Source: CAYQVW01 sp964421245 (GTDB lineage: Bacteria > Margulisbacteria > WOR-1 > XYC2-FULL-46-14). From it: 64,000 nucleotides of DNA. The translations under genes were made by a program, and so were the position numbers. Positions 43,429 through 51,308 of the stretch are shown one piece after another (position 1 is the stretch's first letter; every line of letters begins with the position of its first letter). Location of the stretch: positions 3,498 to 67,497 of the forward strand of contig CAYQVW010000008.1 of the NCBI GenBank assembly GCA_964421245.1. The letters are read 5' to 3'. The notes under the pieces are model-generated. The model had not been told where the DNA came from. It saw only the letters and a list, made by a program, of their open reading frames with translations, and did no database searches.

Positions 43429-44307
43429 TTACTCTATAAAGTATATATTGACATTTTTAGCCATGGTTCTTTCTTTTATTCTACCGCAAAATAGAGACAA
43501 CAACTCTTTTGAGTCTACTATTGAATTGGATCGCTTTCCTAATTCTTTTATTGTTTCTTGGTAAAGATACTTGTTTCGAAATAGAAAGCGATCGGGCATT
43601 GCCACAATCCGATTAATTACGATTCTAATATCCATTAAATTGTATTTGACAATCGCATAAGTGGTTAAAGCTACAAATATAAGCGTAAAAGAAGGTCCGA
43701 ATTTGGTGAGTTGAAAATTTCCAAATGAGGGAAGAAAAACATTAGTTATTATTGCAAAAAATCCGCTTAAGAAGCTTCCAAAGAAAAAATATCCAATCTG
43801 CATTTTATATCTTCTATTTGATTTTAGATATTTAATAGCTAGATTTATGAGTGTAAATCCCAAATAAAAGATAATAAAGAGCGAATGGAGAATGAATAAT
43901 GGACCAAAGGTGATAGCGGTCCCAGAGGAAATGTAATATATATTTTCAACTAAGAGTTTTGTGGATAGTACCAAGATGGCGAGTATAATTCCAGGAAGAA
44001 ACCATAAAATTCTCGTTTTGGAATTTAAAACGGGATTTTCTCTTGGAAATACAATTGAAAAATAAGAGATATAAACCATCATGATAGAGGTTACAGCATA
44101 GATTAGTTTGTTCCACCAAAGAGCCTCTAGATAATTGTTTGTATGGTTTGATGCGTAAAGACAAAAAGCCCATCCACTTATTAAAATTATAACCAAAAAG
44201 AAGGCCGAGTTTATTCTGTTTTTGGGGTTCTTTAGGTAAACTAGAATTCCTAAAATAATATTTATTATGATTGTAAAAGATGTTAGGAGTAGAGCAATGT
44301 TCATCAC
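43429..44307 (-). CDS. 7TM sensor module, paralog with internal deletion
   Basis: 292 residues. It is homologous to the gene at 42372 along its length, but about 58 residues are missing between YNLMDIRIVINR and MPDRFLFRNKYLYQETIKEL, where the neighbour has two more hydrophobic helices. It ends at KNVNIYFIE, the same point in the GAF domain as its neighbour. A TATAAT (44317-44312, minus strand) with a GAGACA at -35 lies seven bases upstream of the ATG, so the mRNA is probably leaderless. Function without kinase core: possibly a sensor acting in trans, or a decaying remnant. Confidence 0.7.
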   Translation of the reverse strand: MMNIALLLTSFTIIINIILGILVYLKNPKNRINSAFFLVIILISGWAFCLYASNHTNNYLEALWWNKLIYAVTSIMMVYISYFSIVFPRENPVLNSKTRILWFLPGIILAILVLSTKLLVENIYYISSGTAITFGPLFILHSLFIIFYLGFTLINLAIKYLKSNRRYKMQIGYFFFGSFLSGFFAIITNVFLPSFGNFQLTKFGPSFTLIFVALTTYAIVKYNLMDIRIVINRIVAMPDRFLFRNKYLYQETIKELGKRSNSIVDSKELLSLFCGRIKERTMAKNVNIYFIE

Positions 44308-44311
44308 GTTT

Positions 44312-44352
44312 ATTATACACTTCTTGACTTTGAGTGTCTCTTATCTTACGAT
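44312..44352. promoter_or_regulatory. Divergent overlapping promoters of sensor and kinase genes
   Basis: Plus strand: TTGACT (44324-44329), 17 bases, TACGAT (44347-44352), start predicted at the GTG 44359. Minus strand: GAGACA (44340-44335), 17 bases, TATAAT (44317-44312). The two overlap and could compete. Confidence 0.5.
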
Positions 44353-44358
44353 GGGGTT

Positions 44359-45372
44359 GTGTTAGAAGAAAAAAGGATAATTGATAGGAAAAATCAACTT
44401 GTTTTGTATCTTCAAAAGATCAGACGACCGGTTGTATTAGAAGAAATTTTATTAGAATTAGAGTCAAGCAAGAGTGCTGATTCTAGCTTGGTTGCGGTAA
44501 AACAAGAAATGGAGAGGATTGAGGCAGCGGTATGTGTACCTCTTTTTGCAGAAGATCGTTTGATTGGCTTTTTGGAATTAGGAGAAAAGACCAATCAGGA
44601 AATGTATACGGAAGAAGACCTTGATTTCCTAAACACAATTTCAAACCAACTAGCGGTTGCAATTGAGCGGGCCAGATTGCATCAGGAAATGCTACAGGCC
44701 GAGCGTCAATTAATGCAAGTAGACAAGTTATCCTCTCTGGGAACAGTTGCAGCTGGAATGGCACATGAGATTAAGAATCCACTTGCTTCTATCAAGGGAA
44801 TGAGCGAGATGATAACAAAGGCCTTTGAAAAAGGAGACAAGGAGACAATTGAGGATTTTAAAAAGGTTGTCCCTAAGGAGCTAGATCGAATAAGTAATCT
44901 AGTTCAAAACTTACTTACTTATTCAAAGCCCGCAAAATTAAATAAAATTCCGACCGATCTTAATAAGATTGTTGAAAGTACACTCAAATTGTTTGAAGTC
45001 CAGCTCATGAAGGGTAGTATTAAGGTTAATAGAAATTTGGGAGGGCTTCCTGTAAAAGATTTTGATCCTGAATTAATGAAACAGGTTTTTACTAATCTTA
45101 TTTTAAATGCAATGCAGGCTATGTTTTCTGGTGGGGAGCTTAGTATAAGATCTGCTGTTGAAAGTGATCGAATAGCAATTGAAATTTCAGACACTGGGCA
45201 AGGAATTAGTGAAGAAAGGCTGAAGAATATTTTTGATCCATTTTTTACAACTAAAGAAAAAGGTGCAGGTCTTGGCCTGGCGATCACTTATAAGATAATT
45301 CAAGGGCATGGTGGGAATATAACTGTTCAAAGTAAGGTGGGAGAGGGGACTGCGTTTAAGGTCTTACTTTAA
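44359..45372 (+). CDS. Sensor histidine kinase lacking its sensor region (partial GAF + HisKA + HATPase)
   Basis: 337 residues from GTG 44359. Residues 1-105 are the C-terminal two thirds of a GAF domain (NQLVLYLQKIRRPVVLEEI, CVPLFAEDRLIGFLELGEK, EEDLDFLNTISNQLAVAIERA). The HisKA H-box has H136 (AAGMAHEIKNPLASIKG). The HATPase has an N-box (FTNLILNAMQAM), G1 (DTGQGIS), F and G2 boxes (DPFFTTKEKGAGLGLAI). The frame is open upstream to 44293, reading LLSYDGV just before the GTG, which looks like more GAF sequence. The sensor half lies on the opposite strand next door. The 3' end overlaps the convergent regulator by 9 bases. NtrB-type partner of that regulator by context. Confidence 0.88.
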   Translation: MLEEKRIIDRKNQLVLYLQKIRRPVVLEEILLELESSKSADSSLVAVKQEMERIEAAVCVPLFAEDRLIGFLELGEKTNQEMYTEEDLDFLNTISNQLAVAIERARLHQEMLQAERQLMQVDKLSSLGTVAAGMAHEIKNPLASIKGMSEMITKAFEKGDKETIEDFKKVVPKELDRISNLVQNLLTYSKPAKLNKIPTDLNKIVESTLKLFEVQLMKGSIKVNRNLGGLPVKDFDPELMKQVFTNLILNAMQAMFSGGELSIRSAVESDRIAIEISDTGQGISEERLKNIFDPFFTTKEKGAGLGLAITYKIIQGHGGNITVQSKVGEGTAFKVLL

Positions 45373-46707
45373 TCCTAGCTGCTCCATTTTTGAGATTAGA
45401 GTTGTTCGATGGATTCCTAATATTTTTGCTGCGTCGGTTTGATTTCCTCTGGTTTGTGCTAAGGCTCTTTTGATATAACTCTTTTCAAATATAGCTGTGG
45501 CCTCTTTTAGTTTTTTCGGTGATTGAATGTTGTATTCGTGGTTGTCAATTAGGATTGAACTCAAGCTTTCTTGTTCTTTGCCCAGGGCAACTGCTCTTTC
45601 AATAACATTTTGTAGCTCTCTGACATTTCCCGGCCAATCATATTCTTTTAGAGTTTCTAATACTTCTGTTTTAATCTCTTTTATATTTTTCTTTAACTCT
45701 TTATTAAATTTATTAAGGAAGTAGCCAACGAATAATGGGATGTCGGCCTTTCTTTCTCGAAGCGATGGCATTTTTATTGGAATAACATTTATTCTGTAAT
45801 AAAGATCGTCACGAAAATTTCCTTTTTTTATTGCTTCTTCCAGGTCTGTATTGGTTGCAGCAATTACTCTAACATCAATCGAAATTAGTTTTTTTCCTCC
45901 AACACGATCAATTTTGTTGTCTTGTAATACACGAAGTAATTTGGCCTGCATGTTTTTTGGCATTGAACCGATTTCATCCAAAAAGATAGTTCCTTGGTCG
46001 GCTAGCTCAAATTTTCCAATTTTCCGCTCGATTGCTCCGGTAAAAGAACCGCGTTCATGTCCAAAAAGTTCAGATTCTAATAAATTCTCCGGGATTGCAG
46101 CGCAGTTTACAACAACAAATGGCCTATTTTTTCTTTGGCTGTTTTTATGGATTGCGGCAGCTGCTAATTCCTTTCCGGTTCCAGATTCTCCAGTAATTAG
46201 AACAGTGCTATTAGTCGGGCTTATATTTTCAATAGTCATGAAGACATTTTGCATGATCGGTGTTTTGCCGATCAATTCTGAAAATGATTGTCGTTCTTCA
46301 AGGGATTTTCGTAGGTATAGATTCTCTTTGATTAGATTTTTTCTTTCGCGTATTTTATTGAGTAGGGAGGTTAGCTCCTCGATTTCAAATGGTTTGGTTA
46401 TAAAATCAAAGGCTCCTTTTTTAATTGCCTTTACTGCGTATTTGGTATCGTTAACTGCAGTGGCAATAATAACGTCAAGAGAATTGTTAAAAGATTTTAT
46501 TTTAGAAAGAACTTCAAGGCCGTCCATCTCCGGCATTTTTAGATCAAGAATTACAGCTTCAAATTCCTGCTCTTTTATTTTACTTAGTCCATCCTTTCCA
46601 CTTTGTGAAAGAGTTATATTGTAATCGTCTTTAAGATAATTTTTGTAAGTTAACAACATGCTCTCTTCATCGTCGATTATTAGAATGCTTGGTTTTAGTT
46701 TGTTCAT
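45364..46707 (-). CDS. NtrC-family sigma-54-dependent response regulator
   Basis: 447 residues from the ATG at 46707, which follows AAGGAG; a longer frame from 46755 would translate the structured repeat upstream. Receiver domain 1-120 with D12, D13 and phospho-acceptor D55 (VILDLKMPEMDG), K at FDFITKPF. The AAA+ domain has Walker A GESGTGKE, a GSFTGA sigma-54 loop (variant of GAFTGA), and DEIG at Walker B. The C-terminal Fis-type helix-turn-helix is DAAKILGIHRTTLISKMEQLG. It activates sigma-54 RNA polymerase from upstream sites. It is convergent with the kinase and divergent from the sigma-54-type promoter at 46889, its most likely target. Confidence 0.95.
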   Translation of the reverse strand: MNKLKPSILIIDDEESMLLTYKNYLKDDYNITLSQSGKDGLSKIKEQEFEAVILDLKMPEMDGLEVLSKIKSFNNSLDVIIATAVNDTKYAVKAIKKGAFDFITKPFEIEELTSLLNKIRERKNLIKENLYLRKSLEERQSFSELIGKTPIMQNVFMTIENISPTNSTVLITGESGTGKELAAAAIHKNSQRKNRPFVVVNCAAIPENLLESELFGHERGSFTGAIERKIGKFELADQGTIFLDEIGSMPKNMQAKLLRVLQDNKIDRVGGKKLISIDVRVIAATNTDLEEAIKKGNFRDDLYYRINVIPIKMPSLRERKADIPLFVGYFLNKFNKELKKNIKEIKTEVLETLKEYDWPGNVRELQNVIERAVALGKEQESLSSILIDNHEYNIQSPKKLKEATAIFEKSYIKRALAQTRGNQTDAAKILGIHRTTLISKMEQLGLK

Positions 46708-46723
46708 GTTTGTTCTCCTTGAT

Positions 46724-46777
46724 CGCGTAGCTGAGCCTCTTAGGCTCAGCAGCACCCCTAAGAGGGGTGCCTACGCG
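46724..46777. repeat. 54-bp three-stem palindromic element with complementary loops
   Basis: Outer stem CGCGTAG/CTACGCG (724-730, 771-777). Inner hairpin 1: CTGAGCC-TCTTA-GGCTCAG (731-749). Inner hairpin 2: GCACCCC-TAAGA-GGGGTGC (752-770). All stems are perfect 7-mers, and the two loops are reverse complements of each other. It lies just upstream of the regulator's ribosome site. Confidence 0.8.
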
Positions 46778-46840
46778 TCTATCTAGTTATCGTCCATTCT
46801 ACCACAAAATCTCACTTAATTGTAGTATTTTTCGACACCT

Positions 46841-46860
46841 TTGTAGTGAAATCACTACAA
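46841..46860. promoter_or_regulatory. Probable regulator-binding site
   Basis: TTGTAGTG-AAAT-CACTACAA, a perfect 8-4-8 inverted repeat about 30 bp upstream of the sigma-54-like -24 element. A half site TTGTAGT occurs at about 46820. It is a candidate upstream activating site for the adjacent NtrC-type regulator; closer to the promoter than usual. Confidence 0.65.
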
Positions 46861-46888
46861 TTATAGCATTTTTAAGCATAGAATGCCA

Positions 46889-46902
46889 GGAATGTAAATT
46901 GC
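46889..46902 (+). promoter_or_regulatory. sigma-54 promoter candidate
   Basis: GG (889-890), exactly 10 bases, GC (901-902), within CCAGGAATGTAAATTGCTAA. The -12 half (TTGC) is consensus; the -24 half (AGGAAT) matches only in part. The predicted transcription start, 12 bases on, is at the ATG of 46915. Confidence 0.6.
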
Positions 46903-46914
46903 TAATAAAAGAGT

Positions 46915-47304
46915 ATGGAGATCTTGGATGAAGGAGAAAACTTATGGACACTGTCTTCATTTATAGGAAGTTTAGAAAAAGAGAAGGAGTCCAATATTCA
47001 TCTAAGAGAGGCTTTTAATTTTGGGAGGATGGCGATGAGAGTAGCAAATGGGTTAAAAGAAGAAACAGGTCTTAGAAAGACCATTCATGCTCTGGTTAAT
47101 TCAGCGCTAATAGTTGCAACCAATATTTATCGCATTCATCTTTCAGTCGATCAAAGCGAGGAAGATGCCATTCGCCAAGAAGCCTCGTCCGAACTCGATT
47201 ACTGTCAAAAACTATTGGAATACTTGGATTCAATGATTGAGAACTTTAGCCTGATTAAAAAGATGAAAGAACAGGTGTTTTATTTAAGGAGGGAATTAAT
47301 ATGA
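46915..47304 (+). CDS. Helical protein, divergent four-helix-bundle type
   Basis: 129 residues, all helical. FNFGRMAMRVANGLKEETGL, HALVNSALIVATNIYRIHLS and EASSELDYCQKLLEYLDSM line up with the helix order of the S23/IVS four-helix family, though the conserved SIP-SNI-EG and ETxxWL words are lost. There are no flanking inverted repeats. It is the first gene of the sigma-54-type operon; its stop overlaps the next start (ATGA). This may be a domesticated member of the family, but the call rests on pattern only. Confidence 0.5.
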   Translation: MEILDEGENLWTLSSFIGSLEKEKESNIHLREAFNFGRMAMRVANGLKEETGLRKTIHALVNSALIVATNIYRIHLSVDQSEEDAIRQEASSELDYCQKLLEYLDSMIENFSLIKKMKEQVFYLRRELI

Positions 47305-47723
47305 GGGTAGGAGGATTGTTTTATAAAACTTTTCGAACTACTATAGCCCGACCTAATCTTATCTCTACTCCAATGGGAATTAGTTCTTTTCATCCAAATA
47401 GACCTTATGAAAATTTATCTTCTATCTCTTGTCTTGCTCCAGCTTCTTGGATTGCAAGAACTGTTTTTACAACAGCCTGGATTGCCAGAGCAACAAGACA
47501 GGACGGTATTGGTGAGGGGTTGGGGATGTCTTTTATCTGGAATTTTGCGCCTGGGATGGTTATAGACATTTTTTTATATTTAGTAATTATGCTTCCTTCT
47601 GTTCCGGATAATAATATCTATATATTGCCTATTATGTGGGGTTCATCAATTCTGGGATCTACTCTTTTGGGAATTGGAATAGGTTCTTTAACTAAGACTT
47701 TTGCATTAAGAGGAGGCGATTAA
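47301..47723 (+). CDS. Small membrane protein of the sigma-54 operon
   Basis: 140 residues. The N-terminal half is polar (TTIARPNLISTPMGISSF). Then come two or three hydrophobic segments (SFIWNFAPGMVIDIFLYLVIM, IYILPIMWGSSILGSTLLGI) and a short basic tail. The start overlaps the upstream stop by 4 bases and a ribosome site GGAGG lies in the end of that gene. No family is recognised; it may anchor the operon's other products at the membrane. Confidence 0.55.
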   Translation: MRVGGLFYKTFRTTIARPNLISTPMGISSFHPNRPYENLSSISCLAPASWIARTVFTTAWIARATRQDGIGEGLGMSFIWNFAPGMVIDIFLYLVIMLPSVPDNNIYILPIMWGSSILGSTLLGIGIGSLTKTFALRGGD

Positions 47724-47724
47724 A

Positions 47725-50700
47725 ATGGGAGAAATAGTTATTAAGGAGGCGCCGGTAAAGTATTGGTCTTATTTGAAATCGGGGGACAAAAAGGGAAACG
47801 AAAATGGAAAGATTGATAATAATTTTGAAGCTAACAGGGCAATGGCAAAGTGTGATAAGAAAAAGGGGAAATGTGAGGATCTCGAAAAGTACCTTGAAAG
47901 CTATAAATTCCAACTGGGAATAAATAAGGCAAAAAAAATCAGTGAGTTAAGAAAAGATCTCAGAGCTGCCTATAGAATTAAAGATGTGCACCTTAGATCA
48001 CAGGCCCTTTATAACATTGTGGCTGAAATTGCTAAGGCCGGATTTTTCAGAAATGCACTAGCGGTTTCTCGAACTATTCCTAAAGAGGTTTATAGAGGAT
48101 TTGCGCTTACAGATGTTGTCTCTTCTATAGAAGAGGCGGGATTAATAAATAAGAAGCTGTTCTCTCTGCTCAATAAAACACTAGGGGTTGCTGGTACTAT
48201 TAAATACATTGGTACAAGAGAGGAGATCCTTGAGGCTATCTTATCAGCAGCAAATAAAGATAAATTAAGCAAAGGTCAATTAGTTTTTTTATACAAAAGA
48301 GCGCTGAAGCTTGTTTCTAAAACTAAAGACCCGGTCAATAAATTGCGCCTGCTGACTAATGTTGCTTCCAAAATGGCCAAAGAAGGATTTAGTAAAAAAG
48401 AAGTTGTAAAAGTATTTAGAAGGGTTGGTTATAGCAAATATGCCATAAGTTTGATGTTTGAGGGATCTGATATTAAGTTTGCTGGAGGATCTCCGTCAGT
48501 AGCGCCCCAAACAATAGTTGATCTAACTGGGTCTACAGTTGATCAGCTTTTAAATATATTAAAGGGTTCTGACCAGAATAAAAAAGAAGAAGCTCTTGCG
48601 TCATTAGCTTTACTTATTTCAGATGAGGATAATCATTATCCCAAAGAAAAACTTATTCGCATTGTTATTAGGCATACTAGAGATCCGAAACTGAGAAAGA
48701 GCGCTATTTTGGCCTTGTCTTCAATCTATTCTAGTTATATGTATGATTCTTCAGCCTTTTTAAAGAATATGCCCAAAACTAATAATAAAGCTGTTGCAAT
48801 CCTTACTTCGACCCTAAGAAGCCAAGATCCTGAGATGAGAAGGGGAGTTGTGTATGCATTAGAATACATTGCAGGAAGTAATATAATTTCTCTCTCAACC
48901 AAAATAAAAATGGTTCGACCACTTATTAGAGCGACGAGGGATCTGGATCTCTGGGGTGTTGCAAATAATGCCTGTGCAGCATTGGGTGCTCTTGCAAGGT
49001 CTGTTCCATTCTATTTAAGAGCAAGAATGATTCCTGCATTAGTGAGAGTAGTAAAATATGACAATTCCATTGGAACCTGGGCAAATAGGGGTCATAGGAG
49101 TCCATTTTCTAGTGCTCAATATGCATTAATCCAAGTTGCTGAATCAGATAGGAGATTAGCTTCAAGGATTATAAGAATTTTTACTCCAGTAATGCTACGG
49201 TCTAGGGAATATAATGATCGACAAACAGGTTTGTTTATTTTTGCTGCTCTATCCACCTCAAAAATCCCTCTTTTTGTTAAAAAAAGAATGGTTCTGATAT
49301 TAAAGAGAGCAAGGTTTGTGCAGTATTCAGAAGTTCGACGTGCCCTTGAATCAATTGCAGAGCACGAAGCAAGACTTTTGCAAGATAAAAAAAGTTGGGC
49401 AAAAGCAAGGAAATATATTAAACAATTGGGTTCCTCTAATAAAAGTCTTAGAACAACTGCCGCAGAAACTCTATTAGATTTTATGTATGAAGAATGTCAA
49501 GAATATGGAAAATGTGATTTTTCTCCAGAAGTAAAAGGAAAAATTTTGACACATCTATTGTTTAGACTTAGAAAAGATAGAAATCCGGCTGTTCGCGCTT
49601 TAATGGCAGATGTTTTAGAGGAAATAGCTGAATTTAATATTCATATAAGGCTAAAAGAAAGAGCAGTTATTCCCCTGACAAGAGCATTGGGAGATAGAAA
49701 CTGGCAGGTTCGATCCAATGCAGCTGGTGCTTTGGCTGAATTGGCAGGACAAGATATTTCTGTATCTTTAAAAGAAGCGATGGTTGATCTCCTTATTAGA
49801 AGAGCAAGAGATAGGGATCCGAGAGTATTGCCTAATGTAGCGCGAGCATTGAGGGATTTGGCGGGTTCAGATATTTCTCAATTAAAAAGAATAAGAATAA
49901 CGCCGGCTCTTATTAATTTAAGAAGAAACCAAACAAATGGCATTGCAATTGAAGGGCTTAATAGAGTAAGGGCAAAGCTTGATTCTGATTCTAAACTAAA
50001 AATGATAGCTTTGGTTCTGAAAATGCAAATAGTCGATAGTCGGGTCCTCAGGGCAGCGGCTAGTTTTTGTGCCCAGGTTGCAAAGGAGACTCCAGAAATT
50101 AGAGCAAAACTCATAAAGCTTTGTTTTGCAAAGCAAAAAGTTAGGAGTTGGCATGTTCGGAGATTGGCCAGAAGAGTTTTAATTAAAATTGCCGGGTTAG
50201 GTGCTCTTTCCCAAGGCCAAAAAGATGGAATAGTTAATGGTTTCATTGGTTTATTAAAAAGTGGAAATTTATATGCTCAGAACTCTGCGGCAAGTGCCTT
50301 GGGAAACTTAGCAACTGTCGACCTAAAAGAATTTTGTGTTAACAGCAAACTTCGCAGACTTCTTGATCAAGATGATTGTAGGGCAAAATCTGAACCTGCA
50401 GATGTTAAAGCAGCAATGATTTCTCCTCTAATGCAAGCGACCAGAAGTAAGCATAAGGATGTTCGAGGTACTGCTATTAATTCTTTGGGTAGTTTTGCCA
50501 AATCAAATGTTGGTCAAAGTGAAAAAAATAGAATAATCACTTTTTTAATAAAGCTTAGTGGTTCTGCTAATGCAGATGTTAGAGAAGCTGCAGTTTCTGC
50601 CCTGGGAGAATTTTTAGAAGCAGATATTGCTGATGACAAGAAAATTATGATTCTTAACTGTCTCTTTAGTTCACTAAGTGATCCTAGTGAAGATGTTATA

Positions 50701-51303
50701 AGCGCTGTTGTTATTGTTTTACGAAATTGGATTATAGATGATGGTATTGACAAAATTAAACTGCCAGATGGATTTTTTGATAGATATATTGATTTGTTAA
50801 TTAAGTTATTAAAATGTAAAGACGAAAGTATTTGCTTCGTAACCATTGAGATAATTAATGCATTAGCTCTTACCAGAGAAAAAATTCCTTCAAAAATATC
50901 TTTGCAATCAAGAAATAAAGCAGTTATTCCAATTATTGCTGCCCTTTCTCACAAAGATTGGTATGTTCGATCACAAGCGGCTGATGCCATAGGAGAGCTT
51001 GCTTACGCTGGAGTTTCTTCGGATTTAAAAAAGAAGATTGTTTCTCCTCTTATTAAGACTTTAAAAGATAAGGGTGATGAGCAAATAAGGTGCAACGCTG
51101 CCGAGTCTCTACGATTACTTACTTGGGATCAGGATATTTCTATAACTCAAAAAGAAAGTATGGTTGATCCACTAATTGCTGCAACAAAAGATAAAGATTC
51201 TGATGTCATTGCTGCTGCTAAGAAGGCGTTAAAGCCATTGTTAGAAGAGGATATTTCAGATAGTGCAAAGATTAAGATTCGTACTGCAATAAAAGGAGTG
51301 TGA
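47725..51303 (+). CDS. Large HEAT-repeat solenoid protein
   Basis: 1192 residues. Residues 1-70 are charged. Residues 75-240 form alpha-helical repeats (ALYNIVAEIAKAGFFRNALA, LRLLTNVASKMAKEGF) of a TPR/PPR-like type. From about 265 to the end there are many HEAT units, recognisable by (D/N)-x-x-V-R-x-x-A-A-x-A-L-x-x-L, for example NWQVRSNAAGALAELAGQ, NADVREAAVSALGEFL and DWYVRSQAADAIGELAY. Solenoids of this kind bind other proteins or nucleic acids. No catalytic motif is visible. AGAGGAGG precedes the ATG, one base after the previous stop. Confidence 0.85.
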   Translation: MGEIVIKEAPVKYWSYLKSGDKKGNENGKIDNNFEANRAMAKCDKKKGKCEDLEKYLESYKFQLGINKAKKISELRKDLRAAYRIKDVHLRSQALYNIVAEIAKAGFFRNALAVSRTIPKEVYRGFALTDVVSSIEEAGLINKKLFSLLNKTLGVAGTIKYIGTREEILEAILSAANKDKLSKGQLVFLYKRALKLVSKTKDPVNKLRLLTNVASKMAKEGFSKKEVVKVFRRVGYSKYAISLMFEGSDIKFAGGSPSVAPQTIVDLTGSTVDQLLNILKGSDQNKKEEALASLALLISDEDNHYPKEKLIRIVIRHTRDPKLRKSAILALSSIYSSYMYDSSAFLKNMPKTNNKAVAILTSTLRSQDPEMRRGVVYALEYIAGSNIISLSTKIKMVRPLIRATRDLDLWGVANNACAALGALARSVPFYLRARMIPALVRVVKYDNSIGTWANRGHRSPFSSAQYALIQVAESDRRLASRIIRIFTPVMLRSREYNDRQTGLFIFAALSTSKIPLFVKKRMVLILKRARFVQYSEVRRALESIAEHEARLLQDKKSWAKARKYIKQLGSSNKSLRTTAAETLLDFMYEECQEYGKCDFSPEVKGKILTHLLFRLRKDRNPAVRALMADVLEEIAEFNIHIRLKERAVIPLTRALGDRNWQVRSNAAGALAELAGQDISVSLKEAMVDLLIRRARDRDPRVLPNVARALRDLAGSDISQLKRIRITPALINLRRNQTNGIAIEGLNRVRAKLDSDSKLKMIALVLKMQIVDSRVLRAAASFCAQVAKETPEIRAKLIKLCFAKQKVRSWHVRRLARRVLIKIAGLGALSQGQKDGIVNGFIGLLKSGNLYAQNSAASALGNLATVDLKEFCVNSKLRRLLDQDDCRAKSEPADVKAAMISPLMQATRSKHKDVRGTAINSLGSFAKSNVGQSEKNRIITFLIKLSGSANADVREAAVSALGEFLEADIADDKKIMILNCLFSSLSDPSEDVISAVVIVLRNWIIDDGIDKIKLPDGFFDRYIDLLIKLLKCKDESICFVTIEIINALALTREKIPSKISLQSRNKAVIPIIAALSHKDWYVRSQAADAIGELAYAGVSSDLKKKIVSPLIKTLKDKGDEQIRCNAAESLRLLTWDQDISITQKESMVDPLIAATKDKDSDVIAAAKKALKPLLEEDISDSAKIKIRTAIKGV

Positions 51304-51308
51304 TTAAT

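Noticed and set aside
45851..46624. 257-codon plus-strand frame opposite the response regulator
   Set aside because: It is the shadow of the highly conserved AAA+ and receiver coding region.
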